Below are positions 16,113-24,594 of a stretch of DNA of 42,994 nucleotides, piece after piece. Source of the DNA: an uncultured SAR116 cluster alpha proteobacterium (GTDB lineage Bacteria; Pseudomonadota; Alphaproteobacteria; Puniceispirillales; Puniceispirillaceae); assembly GCA_902518965.1 (NCBI GenBank), contig CABYIQ010000013.1, positions 1-42,994 of the forward strand. The letters are read 5' to 3'. Under the pieces are notes generated by a model. That model did not search any database, was not told where the DNA came from, and saw only the letters and a program-made list of their open reading frames with translations. How positions within the stretch are numbered: position 1 is the stretch's first letter; every line of letters starts with the position of its first letter. A program made the translations under genes and the position numbers.

Positions 16113-16843
16113 AGCTTATCCTCTTCATTTATTAGTGTAGAATTTTGATCTGTCTCAAAGGCAAATTTAATATTTTGAACTGCGCTGCGGACATGTCCGC
16201 GTAATTCAGCTGCTGTCCTTTCCTTGTCTCTTGCCATCAGGGCGTCAGTAATCTGCTGGTGCTGAGACAGTGTCTGCGCGCGCTTCAGGCGCATCCGTGA
16301 CGATACAAAGCGCGCTCTGAATAGGCGTCTATTGTATTGTGTGTGCGTTTCGATAAGAGGGGTATTAGCGCTTGCATGAACAATACTGCTGTGGAACTGC
16401 ATATCTAGTTCGAAAAATTTCAATGCAGCTTCAGTATTAGTTTCGGACTGCATTTTATCATTCAGCAGTTTAATATGGTGCAGCTGCTCATCTGTCGCTG
16501 CTGTGCAGGCCAGCTCGCCAGCCAGGGCTTCAAGGCAGCTAATGACGGTAAGATATTCACAGATATCGTTAAAGGTGGGGTTGGCCACATAAGGCCGGCG
16601 TGTTGCGGTATATTCAATGAGGCCTTCCGTTTCAAGAAGCCGCATCGCCTCACGCATGGGGGTTCGGCTAATCCCAAGCAATTCTGCTAAATCACGTTCA
16701 GGTATGGATGTTCCCGGAGCCAGCTTTTCCAGAAGGATAAGATCGCGCAATGTATCGGCTGTTTCTTCACCAAGTGACTTGCGGGTCTTTACGGTTATAT
16801 GCCCGTCTTCCAACAATTTTCTTAATGAAGAATTGCGGGCCAT
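16109..16843 (-). CDS. GntR-family transcriptional regulator, FCD (FadR/VanR) subgroup
   Basis: Regulator of about 244 aa. Residues 20-90 form the winged helix-turn-helix (SIPERDLAELLGISRTPMREAMRLLETEGLIEYTATRR in two pieces, with the GntR signature RTPMREAMRLLE). Residues 100-235 are an all-helical FCD effector domain with metal-site residues in ELDMQFHSSIVHASANTPL and the C-terminal AELRGHVRSAVQNI. FCD regulators normally repress and are released by small organic acids. It sits in the middle of the operon it may control, between the DapA-like lyase (5 bp gap) and the PdxA-like gene (4 bp overlap). I infer that it binds the three GTATAC palindromes in this window, including the one upstream of its own operon. 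Confidence 0.92.
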   Translation of the reverse strand: MARNSSLRKLLEDGHITVKTRKSLGEETADTLRDLILLEKLAPGTSIPERDLAELLGISRTPMREAMRLLETEGLIEYTATRRPYVANPTFNDICEYLTVISCLEALAGELACTAATDEQLHHIKLLNDKMQSETNTEAALKFFELDMQFHSSIVHASANTPLIETHTQYNRRLFRARFVSSRMRLKRAQTLSQHQQITDALMARDKERTAAELRGHVRSAVQNIKFAFETDQNSTLINEEDKL

Positions 16844-16848
16844 TTCAG

Positions 16849-17766
16849 CTATTTTCCCCAGCGCAGGACCACGGGGTCATGAGGAGCCATCAGTTCAATG
16901 AGCGCTTGTCTTGTTTGCGGATGAAGCGGGGCGATAGGGTGGCGACAAAACGCCGATTTGATCACACCGCCTTCTACCATCGCTTCCTTTGCTGCGCGGA
17001 ATCCGCATTGTCTGTTTTCATGGTTGATTACTGGTAATAGACGGCTGTACCCCTCAACAGCCTCGTCACGCCGCCCCTCCATATGGGCAAAAATGACAGG
17101 TCGGATCAAATCGGGGATCAAAGCTGATGTCATAGAGCCCCTGGCTCCGGCATCCAAATCTGCCAACAGGGTAATGGCTTCTTCTCCATCAAATGGGGCT
17201 TCAATGGCAGCTCCGCCTTTATCAACCAGCACACGCAGCTTGGCCGCCGCTCCAGCACATTCGATTTTGAACATTTTGACCATATCTATGGTTTTGGCCA
17301 CTTTAATCAAAAAATCAACCGGCAGTTCAACCCCGGACAAAGGTGCATCCTGGATCATGATTGGAATTCCAACATCCCCTACACGGGCCAGCTGTTCATA
17401 AGTCTGCTCTGCTGTGCCTTTTAATAATGCTCCATGATAAGGCGCCATCATCATGACTGCTTCCGCTCCAAGCTGCTTCGCGAATTTAGCACGGGTAACC
17501 GCGATATCAGTAGCAAAGTGACTGATAGTTACAATCATCGGAATTCGCTCGCCAGCATGCTCAAGACAGACCCTTGTCAGTTGCTCACGTTCCGCATCTG
17601 AAATGAGGAACTGTTCTGAAAAATTTGCAAGAATGCAAATGCCATCAGCACCCTGATCAATCATGCAGTCCAAAATACGTATCATGCCTTTATAATCAAC
17701 TACACCATCTGCGCTGAACGGTGTTGGGGCGACAGGCCATATGCCTCGATAGACTGGCTTGGTCAT
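16849..17766 (-). CDS. DapA/NanA-family class I aldolase or dehydratase with unusual active-site loop
   Basis: TIM-barrel protein of about 305 aa of the dihydrodipicolinate synthase family, which act on 2-keto acids through a lysine Schiff base. The Schiff-base lysine is Lys167 in MVKMFKIECAG. The usual GTTGE loop is replaced by ILANFSEQF, and the conserved tyrosine strand (YNxP type) reads IMIQDAPLSGVEL, so the catalytic tyrosine seems missing. This rules out true DapA. Its partner, an aldehyde dehydrogenase of the alpha-ketoglutarate-semialdehyde type, suggests a 2-keto-3-deoxy sugar-acid dehydratase or aldolase that delivers an aldehyde. ATG 17766 follows AAAGG. It is 20 bp downstream of the aldehyde dehydrogenase and 5 bp upstream of the regulator. 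Confidence 0.82.
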   Translation of the reverse strand: MTKPVYRGIWPVAPTPFSADGVVDYKGMIRILDCMIDQGADGICILANFSEQFLISDAEREQLTRVCLEHAGERIPMIVTISHFATDIAVTRAKFAKQLGAEAVMMMAPYHGALLKGTAEQTYEQLARVGDVGIPIMIQDAPLSGVELPVDFLIKVAKTIDMVKMFKIECAGAAAKLRVLVDKGGAAIEAPFDGEEAITLLADLDAGARGSMTSALIPDLIRPVIFAHMEGRRDEAVEGYSRLLPVINHENRQCGFRAAKEAMVEGGVIKSAFCRHPIAPLHPQTRQALIELMAPHDPVVLRWGK

Positions 17767-17786
17767 AGTATTCAGCCTTTCATCCT

Positions 17787-19226
17787 TTAGGCGCTGATGT
17801 AGCTTGTTTTTACGATTGTATAGAATTCACGGGCATATCCGCCTTGCTCTCGCGGGCCGTAGCTGGACCCTTTGCGGCCGCCAAACGGCACGTGATAATC
17901 CACGCCCGCAGTTGGCAAATTCACCATCACCATGCCTGCCTTTGACTTTTTGCGGAAGTCAGTTGCGTATTTTAATGAGGTTGTGCAGATGCCAGCAGAC
18001 AATCCAAAATCTGTATCATTGGCTAAATGCAGGGCTTCATCATAATCATCTGCTTTAATCACAGATGCACAAGGGCCAAAGATTTCTTCACGCGAGACCC
18101 GCATGTCATTTGTTGCTGAGGCAAACACAGCAGGCTTTTGGAAAAAACCAGGCCCATTCTGGATTGATCCGCCGCGGACATCACAGCCCTCGTCTGCTGC
18201 AAGTTTTACGTAATCCACATTCTGTTGCAGCTGTTTTTCATCGACCACGGGCCCGATCTGGGTTGCTCTGTCCAGAGCATCACCAACAACTAGGTTATCT
18301 GCAGCCTCAGTCAGAGCACCTACGAATTTATCATAAATACCTTTTGTTACAATCAGGCGGGAGGAGGCTGTGCATCGTTGTCCGGTCGAGAAAAATGCTC
18401 CATTCACACACGCCGCAATAGCTACATCAAGGTCAGCATCATCCATTACCACCATCGGGTTTTTACCCCCCATTTCCATCTGAACTTTTTTGCCCAGGCT
18501 TGCGCAGGTTACGCCAATTTGGCGACCGGTTGGCACCGAGCCTGTAAAGCTGACAGCGTCTATGTCTGGGTGTTCGGCAATACGGGCCCCCACCAAGGAA
18601 CCAGACCCAAGAACAAGATTAAAAATGCCTTTGGGGCAGCCTGCCTCATCAAGAATTTTGGCCAGTTCCCAGGCGCATGCGGGGGTTAACTCAGCTGGTT
18701 TTATGACAACCGCATTGCCAAAGGCAAGTGCAGGGGCGATCTTCCAGGCTGGAATCGCAATCGGAAAGTTCCAAGGCGTGATCAGCCCGATAATGCCAAC
18801 AGCCTCACGCTCCATCATCACATCTACGCTAGGGCGCACAGAAGCTACTGCGTCACCCAGATTGCGTAACGCTTCGCCAGCGAAGAATTTGAAAATCTGT
18901 GCGGCGCGGATGGTCTCCCCCACAGCCTCTGCGAGCGTTTTGCCCTCCTCACGAGCCAGCAGACGGCCCAGCTCGTCCTTGCGAGCCATGATCAGTGCTC
19001 CCGCTTTTTCCAGAACATCATGACGTATCTGCGGGCTGGCATCAGCCCAGCCAGGCTGTGCGTCAGCAGCAGCGGCAACAGCCTGATCCACGCGGCCAGC
19101 ATCGCCCCTAGCAAATCGGCCAATGATATCCGCCGTATTTGAAGGGTTTATATTCTGTGAATGATCACTATCTTCAACCCAGTTTCCGTCAATGTAATGC
19201 GCCCCGATAGTCTCTGCATAATCCAC
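17787..19226 (-). CDS. NAD(P)-dependent aldehyde dehydrogenase, semialdehyde type
   Basis: Aldehyde dehydrogenase of about 479 aa. Seen in order: [33 protein letters not shown], the cofactor loop [14 protein letters not shown], the general base region [16 protein letters not shown], catalytic Cys285 in [12 protein letters not shown], and [12 protein letters not shown] near the end. The overall style is that of alpha-ketoglutarate semialdehyde or succinate semialdehyde dehydrogenases used in sugar-acid breakdown. The start is set at GTG 19226 because AAGGAGG stands 8 nt upstream; the frame is open back to GTG 19256 but that start has no ribosome binding site. It is the first gene of the minus-strand operon, with an operator-like site 55 bp upstream of the start. 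It should oxidise the aldehyde formed by the neighbouring DapA-like enzyme. Confidence 0.9.
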   Translation of the reverse strand: MDYAETIGAHYIDGNWVEDSDHSQNINPSNTADIIGRFARGDAGRVDQAVAAAADAQPGWADASPQIRHDVLEKAGALIMARKDELGRLLAREEGKTLAEAVGETIRAAQIFKFFAGEALRNLGDAVASVRPSVDVMMEREAVGIIGLITPWNFPIAIPAWKIAPALAFGNAVVIKPAELTPACAWELAKILDEAGCPKGIFNLVLGSGSLVGARIAEHPDIDAVSFTGSVPTGRQIGVTCASLGKKVQMEMGGKNPMVVMDDADLDVAIAACVNGAFFSTGQRCTASSRLIVTKGIYDKFVGALTEAADNLVVGDALDRATQIGPVVDEKQLQQNVDYVKLAADEGCDVRGGSIQNGPGFFQKPAVFASATNDMRVSREEIFGPCASVIKADDYDEALHLANDTDFGLSAGICTTSLKYATDFRKKSKAGMVMVNLPTAGVDYHVPFGGRKGSSYGPREQGGYAREFYTIVKTSYISA

Positions 19227-19276
19227 AGCCCCGCCCTCCTTCAGGCACCAGTACACTCTGGTTTGATTTCATTAAA

Positions 19277-19291
19277 TATGGTATACCAAAA
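19277..19291. promoter_or_regulatory. Putative GntR-family operator, site 3 (upstream of the aldehyde dehydrogenase operon)
   Basis: GTATAC at 19281-19286 in the context ATATGGTATACCAAA, which contains the perfect palindrome TGGTATACCA. It shares GTATACCAAA with the sites near 6757 and 10883 and fits yGTM-KACy. It lies between a possible promoter (19292-19320, reverse strand) and the first gene of the operon that encodes the GntR regulator, consistent with autoregulation. Confidence 0.65.
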
Positions 19292-19320
19292 ACCATAAGC
19301 TGTTTTAGGCATCAACGCAA
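19292..19320 (-). promoter_or_regulatory. Possible promoter for the aldehyde dehydrogenase operon
   Basis: Read on the reverse strand, TTGCGT (19320-19315) and TATGGT (19297-19292) are separated by 17 nt. The GTATAC palindrome follows directly, the same promoter-then-operator arrangement seen before tctC. Hexamers are only moderately good. Confidence 0.35.
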
Positions 19321-19367
19321 ACGTAAAAAGGGTGGCTTCTTATTCTTTGTGCACTAATAAAAAGTGT

Positions 19368-20177
19368 TTACTTGCCTATCCATTCAGCAGGCCGCTTCTC
19401 AAAAAACGCGGTAATTCCCTCTTTAAAATCATTACTGCCGAAACACATTTTGATCAGGTCATGATCATCTGGCAGGGGAGTAGATTCGCGCAGGCGCCGG
19501 ATGCCAGTCAGGGTCGCTTTGATAGTCAGCGGGGCAGATTGGGTAATAGATTGCGCTAGTTCCATTGCGCGGGACTCAACTTGTGTTTGGTCCTCCAGAA
19601 GTTCGGTGATAAACCCCGCCAATTTTGCGTTCTCTGCGTCAATCAGCTGCGCTGTTAGCAGGATATGGGCTGTACGGGCCTCGCCGATTAAGGCAATGAA
19701 GCGCTTCAGATTGGCAATAGCCAGACAGTTGCCTAATGTTTTGGCAATAGGTACACCCACCTTTATTGATCTGCTGCCAATGCGCAGAGAACAGGATGCG
19801 GCAATGGCCGCACCGCCACCTGTTACAAAACCATTCAGTGCTGCGATTGTTGGAACTTCGCAATATTCTATTTCGTGCAGAACGGCCTCGATCATCTGCT
19901 CATAGGCGATTGCATCATCTTCGCCTGAAAAGTTTTTAAATTGTGATATATCTGTACCGGCAGCAAAAGCTGCATCGCCAGCCCCTTTAAAAATGATGAC
20001 CCTTAGCTTGTCTGGGTCATCATCAGTGCCCGCCCGCCCGCAGATTTGTTTGATTTGCTCATACATGGCAAAAGTCAGCGCATTACGCCGATGTGGCCGG
20101 TTCAGAGTTAGGATACCAATGCCATTATCAGCTCTATAAAGCAGTTCATTCTCGCCTGCCTCAGTTCTGGATGTCAT
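19368..20177 (-). CDS. Second crotonase-fold protein lacking both canonical glutamates
   Basis: Enoyl-CoA hydratase/isomerase-family protein of about 269 aa. CoA-binding and oxyanion-hole segments are clear: GILTLNRPHRRNALTFAMYE, DAAFAAGTDISQFKNF and ALNGFVTGGGAAIAASCSLRI. As in the crotonase at 8022, the positions of the two catalytic glutamates carry other residues: alanine in TGGGAAIA and isoleucine in VGVPIAKTLGN. The C-terminus (FFEKRPAEWIGK) is normal. An overlapping GTG and ATG offer two starts; ATG 20177 has GGGAG 8 nt upstream and is chosen. It lies 25 bp after the aminotransferase gene on the same strand and is probably co-transcribed with it. It is a distinct paralogue, not a recent duplicate, of the 8022 gene. 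Its reaction is unknown. Confidence 0.85.
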   Translation of the reverse strand: MTSRTEAGENELLYRADNGIGILTLNRPHRRNALTFAMYEQIKQICGRAGTDDDPDKLRVIIFKGAGDAAFAAGTDISQFKNFSGEDDAIAYEQMIEAVLHEIEYCEVPTIAALNGFVTGGGAAIAASCSLRIGSRSIKVGVPIAKTLGNCLAIANLKRFIALIGEARTAHILLTAQLIDAENAKLAGFITELLEDQTQVESRAMELAQSITQSAPLTIKATLTGIRRLRESTPLPDDHDLIKMCFGSNDFKEGITAFFEKRPAEWIGK

Positions 20178-20202
20178 CACCTGTTCTCCCAGCGGTTTGG
20201 AT

Positions 20203-21384
20203 TTAATCAGTATGCGCGGAAAGATAGGACATGGCTTTTGCTACCCCGCCAGTCTGATGTGGAATGCCAGCTAGCCCCAAGCCCATTTCAACGCCGCTGA
20301 GTGTACCTAGCATCATCAGATCATTAAAATCGCCAAGATGGCCAATTCGGAAAACTTTGCCGGCTAGTTTTGATAAGCCGTTTCCAAGCGACATGTCAAA
20401 ATTCTCCAGAACTGTGGCTCGAAACTCATCCGCGTTATGCCCTTCAGGCAGCAACACAGCAGTCAATGAACTGGAATAGTTTCTAGGCTCCTGGCATAGG
20501 ACTTCAAGGCCCCAGGCTTGCACCGCCTGCCGGGTTGCTTCTGCATGCCTGTCATGACGAGCAAACACATTATCAAGTCCTTCTTCATGCAGCATATCAA
20601 TCGCTTCTTTCAGCCCATACATCAGGTTGGTGGCTGGTGTAAACGGAAAAGCTCCTGACGCATTTGCAGAAATCTGATCCTGCCAGTCCCAGTAAGACCG
20701 CCGCATGCCGCCTGTTTTGGACTCTTGAATGGCACGTTCAGACAAGGCATTGAAAGACAAACCAGGGGGTAGCATCAGCCCTTTTTGTGACCCTGAGACA
20801 GTTACATCGACGCCCCACTCATCATGTCTGTAATCAATCGAGGCCAGTGATGAAATTGTATCAACCATTAACAAAGCATCATGGCCAGACGCATTTATTG
20901 CAGCGCGCACGTCATCAATACGGGATGTTGACCCAGTTGACGTTTCGTTATGCACGACACAGACCGCTTTAATCTTGCCGTCCTTGTCTGAACGCAGCCG
21001 GTCTTCAACAGCTTGTGGATCCACACCGCGGCGCCAGTCTGTTTCCAAAAATTCTGTTTTCAGCCCCAGATTACTAGCCATTTTATGCCAGAGACTCGCA
21101 AAGTGACCGGTTTCAACCATCAGCACCAGATCACCCTCTGCCAGCAAATTCACCAGCGCGGCTTCCCAGGCCCCTGTACCAGAGGCAGGGTATATCACAA
21201 CATGACTTTTTGTTTTAAAAATCGTTTTTATACCGTCCAGACAAGCTGCGCCGATTTTGGCAAAATCTGGCCCGCGGTGGTCAATTGTGGGATAGTCCAT
21301 TGCGCGCAGAATGCGATCAGGCACATTACTTGGCCCGGGTATCTGCAGAAAATGTTTGCCAGCTTTGTAAGGTGAACTAGCCAT
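20203..21384 (-). CDS. Class V PLP aminotransferase, serine/aspartate-glyoxylate aminotransferase type
   Basis: Pyridoxal-phosphate aminotransferase of about 393 aa close to serine-glyoxylate / alanine-glyoxylate aminotransferases, including the BhcA-type aspartate-glyoxylate enzymes. Seen: FLQIPGPSNVPDRILRAMDYPTIDHRGPDF at the N-terminus (in pieces), YPASGTGAWEAAL for phosphate binding, CVVHNETSTGSTSRID, MVDTISSLASIDYRHDEW with the cofactor aspartate, and VSGSQKGLMLPPGLSF with the Schiff-base lysine. ATG 21384 has AAGGA upstream. It is divergent from the 992-aa D-2-hydroxyacid dehydrogenase, and a 7-bp inverted repeat lies in the shared gap. The pairing suggests that the flavoenzyme makes a 2-oxo acid (for example glyoxylate) which this enzyme aminates. 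The other BhcB-BhcD genes of the beta-hydroxyaspartate cycle are not in the window. Confidence 0.88.
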   Translation of the reverse strand: MASSPYKAGKHFLQIPGPSNVPDRILRAMDYPTIDHRGPDFAKIGAACLDGIKTIFKTKSHVVIYPASGTGAWEAALVNLLAEGDLVLMVETGHFASLWHKMASNLGLKTEFLETDWRRGVDPQAVEDRLRSDKDGKIKAVCVVHNETSTGSTSRIDDVRAAINASGHDALLMVDTISSLASIDYRHDEWGVDVTVSGSQKGLMLPPGLSFNALSERAIQESKTGGMRRSYWDWQDQISANASGAFPFTPATNLMYGLKEAIDMLHEEGLDNVFARHDRHAEATRQAVQAWGLEVLCQEPRNYSSSLTAVLLPEGHNADEFRATVLENFDMSLGNGLSKLAGKVFRIGHLGDFNDLMMLGTLSGVEMGLGLAGIPHQTGGVAKAMSYLSAHTD

Positions 21385-21515
21385 TGCGCTTAATCCTTAT
21401 TATTCTATGTCTTAAAGATGAAGCCAATTCTTTGGCTGTTGTGATTGCATAAGCGAAGAAACTTTGGATCGTGAAAAGGTGTCAACGGTTTGGTTGTTAT
21501 GGCACATTCAATTCG

Positions 21516-21538
21516 GTATTCCAAGATGTACGGAATAC
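21516..21538. promoter_or_regulatory. Inverted repeat in divergent promoter region, possible operator
   Basis: GTATTCC (21516-21522) and GGAATAC (21532-21538) form a perfect 7-bp inverted repeat with a 9-nt spacer. It lies in the 223-bp divergent gap between the aminotransferase and the D-2-hydroxyacid dehydrogenase. It is different from the GTATAC sites and so would bind another regulator, not encoded in this window as far as I can see. Confidence 0.45.
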
Positions 21539-21607
21539 AATTTCGTCTGATAACATGACCTGTTTTCTCTGTCTGTTTTCGCATCACTTAAATTAGACTT
21601 TGTTGAA

Positions 21608-24586
21608 ATGCCAGATACCGTTTTTTCTTTGCCTGATTCTACATCTGCATCCGTGGCCCCAGATTTATCTGCGTTACAGCGGGCATTAGGTGAGCGCGTC
21701 CTGACTGACCGTTTCGCGCGCGGCCGTTATTCAACAGACGCGTCTATCTATCAGATGGTCCCGCATGGGGTTGTCGTGCCTGAGAGGCTTGATGATGTGC
21801 GGGCAACGCTGGATTTTGCCCGATCTGAGGGCCTTGCAGTGTTACCGCGAGGCGGCGGTACCTCGCAGTGCGGCCAGACAGTGAATCATGCTGTAATAAT
21901 AGACAATACTAAACATCTGAACCGCATTCTGTCATTGGATGTAGCTGCTCAGCGCTGTGTTGTAGAACCGGGCATTGTGCTTGATGATTTGAACCGTCAG
22001 TTAAAACCGCATGGTTTGTGGTTTCCGGTGGATGTATCAACCTCCAGCCGGGCCACCATTGGCGGAATGGCAGGCAATAATTCATGCGGCGGACGCTCGC
22101 TCCGATATGGGATTATGCGTGACAATGTCACTGCTATTGAGGCTATCATGGCCGATGGCAGCGATAGTCGCTTTGCACAAATAGATAGTAGTGAGCTGAC
22201 GGGTATGCTGGCCCGTCTCTGGCCTGAACTGGTTCAGCTGGGCTGTGAACATAAAGAAGAAATCCTGTCCAAATTTCCGCAGGTTCTGCGTCGGGTTGGC
22301 GGCTATAATATTGATGCGCTTATCCCAGACGCCATGGCTTTACGGCCGGGAGGTAAAACAGGTGACGGCATGAATCTGTCACATTTGCTTGTAGGGTCTG
22401 AGGGCACGCTGGCCTATTCACATGCGATAGAGCTGAAGTTATGGCCTCTGCCTGCGAAAAAAATTATGGGTATCTGTCATTTTCCAACCTTCTACAAAGC
22501 GATGGATGCGGCCCAGCATCTGGTAGCGCTTGATCCGGTAGCGGTGGAATTAATTGATGACACCATGCTGGAACTTGCTCGTTCCATTCCCCTTTTCAAA
22601 CCTATTGTGGAAGAGGCTGTGAAAGGTGAGCCAGCAGCCTTGCTGGTTGTGGAATTTGCTGAAGAGGATGAGGCGGAAAATCTGCGGCGTCTAGCCAGAT
22701 TGCGTGAGATAATGTCAGATCTCGGGTTTGGTTGGGATAAAGACCAAGAATGGACAGGCGGTGTGATTGACGCGATTGATCCTAGCCTGCAGGCAAGGGT
22801 GGCTGAAATGCGGAAATCGGGCCTGAATATCATGATGAGTATGAAGCAGGCGGCAAAGCCAGTCTCCTTTGTGGAGGATTGTGCGGTAGAACTGAAACAT
22901 CTTGCTGATTACACTGCGGGTCTGACAGAGATTTTTGAAAAATATGGCACACGCGGGACCTGGTATGCTCATGCGTCTGTGGGTTGTCTTCATGTTCGTC
23001 CTGTTCTGGATATGAAGCTGGGTGCAGATGTTGAAAAGATGCGGGCAATCGCTGAAGAAGCTTTTGCCCTGGTGCGTCAGTATGGCGGGTCTCATTCTGG
23101 TGAACATGGTGACGGCATTGTCCGGTCAGAGTTTAATGAAGTTATGTTCGGCCCAAAAATGGTGGAGCTTTTCCGAAGGGTCAAAACCTTGTTTGACCCG
23201 CACGGTTTGTTTAATCCAGGAAAAATTATTGATGCACCAAACATGGATGCACGTGAACTGTTCCGTTTTGCCCCTGGATATTCTGTAGATGAATTTCCCA
23301 CACAGCTTGACTGGTCAGCCTGGCCAGGTGCGGCCGGGGGGCTGCAGGGCGCTGTGGAGATGTGCAATAATAATGGGGCCTGTCGCAAGCTGGAAGGAGG
23401 GGTAATGTGTCCGTCCTTCCGTGTTACAGGTGATGAGAAAGACAGTACACGTGGCCGGGCCAACACACTTCGGCTGGCCCTGTCAGGCCAATTGGGACCA
23501 GAAGCGATGGCCAGTGATGAAATGGCCGACACGATGAAACTATGCGTGTCCTGTAAGGGGTGTAAGCGGGAATGTCCAACAGGGGTGGATATGGCCCGAA
23601 TGAAAGTTGAAGTCACCGCCCTGCGGACGGAAAAGAAAGGTCTATCTGTTCATGACAGACTAGTCGCGTATCTGCCTGACTATGCCCCGGTGGCCGCCCG
23701 CTTTTATCAGCTCGCCAATTTTTTGCAGGCTGTCCGTCGCCATATTCCGGTACTGTCTTCTTTGCTTGAGGTGGTAACCGGTTTTACAGCCCGACGCGAT
23801 TTGCCGAAATGGTCTGCTCACCCCTTCCGTGATGCAGAGGTTGGTCAAACGCAATCAGTGAACGCCCGTCAGCCAGTAATTTTGTTCGCAGATACATTCA
23901 ACAGGTATTTTGAACCTGAAAATCTGCGAGCAGCAGCGCGTGTGCTTCACGCTGCGGGCTATCAGCTGTTTATTCCGGAAACTCAGGACAAAAAAGCTGT
24001 TTGTTGTGGCCGGACCTTTTTGTCAGTCGGGTTGGTGGAGAAGGCCCGCGAGACAGCTCAAGTTCTTGTGACGACCTACCTGCCTTTTGCCGAACAGGGT
24101 ATTCCAATTGTTGGACTTGAGCCGTCATGCACGCTGGCTCTTCGTGATGAGGTTCCCGCACTTCTGTCCACAGCCGAAGCCAATAAGGTCGCAGAACATG
24201 TGCTAACCTTTGAAGAGCTTCTGGCCCGTGATAAGCCGGAGTTAAAGCTACGTGAGACAGGTGGCAAAGCCTTGCTGCATGGCCATTGTCACCAAAAAGC
24301 ATTTGATGTGTTGCGACCGGTAGAAACTGTTCTTGCTGAGCTGGCCGGATTTGAGGTTGAGCAGGTGGAAACAAGCTGCTGTGGTATGGCCGGGGCCTTT
24401 GGTTATGGCACAGATACTTACGAATTTTCTATGAAAATGGGGTCGTCAAAGTTGTTTCCACAAGTGAGAGATGCTGAGCCTGAAACTATTGTTGTCGCTG
24501 ATGGTACTTCCTGCCGTTGCCAGATTGCCGATGGGACAGGACGAGAGGCAAGACACGTCGCTTCTGTATTGGCGGACAGGTTGTAA
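21608..24586 (+). CDS. FAD/Fe-S D-2-hydroxyacid dehydrogenase (YdiJ / D-2-hydroxyglutarate or D-lactate dehydrogenase type fusion)
   Basis: Large fusion of about 992 aa joining a GlcD-like flavin half to a GlcF-like iron-sulfur half. Residues 1-530 contain the PCMH-type FAD domain (LAVLPRGGGTSQCGQTV, TSSRATIGGMAGNNSCGGRSLRYG) and an FAD-oxidase C domain ending GGSHSGEHGDGIVRSEF and GLFNPGKIID. Residues 586-660 carry two 4Fe-4S sets: Cys586, 592 and 601, then Cys646, 649, 652 and 656 in the CVSCKGCKRECPTG motif. Two CCG motifs follow (VCCGRTF and TSCCGMAGAFGYG). Length and order match YdiJ, which oxidises D-2-hydroxyglutarate, but D-lactate or glycolate are possible. The ATG at 21608 has no obvious ribosome binding site. 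It should feed electrons to the respiratory chain. Confidence 0.88.
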   Translation: MPDTVFSLPDSTSASVAPDLSALQRALGERVLTDRFARGRYSTDASIYQMVPHGVVVPERLDDVRATLDFARSEGLAVLPRGGGTSQCGQTVNHAVIIDNTKHLNRILSLDVAAQRCVVEPGIVLDDLNRQLKPHGLWFPVDVSTSSRATIGGMAGNNSCGGRSLRYGIMRDNVTAIEAIMADGSDSRFAQIDSSELTGMLARLWPELVQLGCEHKEEILSKFPQVLRRVGGYNIDALIPDAMALRPGGKTGDGMNLSHLLVGSEGTLAYSHAIELKLWPLPAKKIMGICHFPTFYKAMDAAQHLVALDPVAVELIDDTMLELARSIPLFKPIVEEAVKGEPAALLVVEFAEEDEAENLRRLARLREIMSDLGFGWDKDQEWTGGVIDAIDPSLQARVAEMRKSGLNIMMSMKQAAKPVSFVEDCAVELKHLADYTAGLTEIFEKYGTRGTWYAHASVGCLHVRPVLDMKLGADVEKMRAIAEEAFALVRQYGGSHSGEHGDGIVRSEFNEVMFGPKMVELFRRVKTLFDPHGLFNPGKIIDAPNMDARELFRFAPGYSVDEFPTQLDWSAWPGAAGGLQGAVEMCNNNGACRKLEGGVMCPSFRVTGDEKDSTRGRANTLRLALSGQLGPEAMASDEMADTMKLCVSCKGCKRECPTGVDMARMKVEVTALRTEKKGLSVHDRLVAYLPDYAPVAARFYQLANFLQAVRRHIPVLSSLLEVVTGFTARRDLPKWSAHPFRDAEVGQTQSVNARQPVILFADTFNRYFEPENLRAAARVLHAAGYQLFIPETQDKKAVCCGRTFLSVGLVEKARETAQVLVTTYLPFAEQGIPIVGLEPSCTLALRDEVPALLSTAEANKVAEHVLTFEELLARDKPELKLRETGGKALLHGHCHQKAFDVLRPVETVLAELAGFEVEQVETSCCGMAGAFGYGTDTYEFSMKMGSSKLFPQVRDAEPETIVVADGTSCRCQIADGTGREARHVASVLADRL

Positions 24587-24594
24587 AGTTGTCC

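Noticed and set aside
18490-19023. 177-aa forward reading frame within the aldehyde dehydrogenase gene
   Set aside because: Antisense shadow of strongly conserved aldehyde dehydrogenase sequence.
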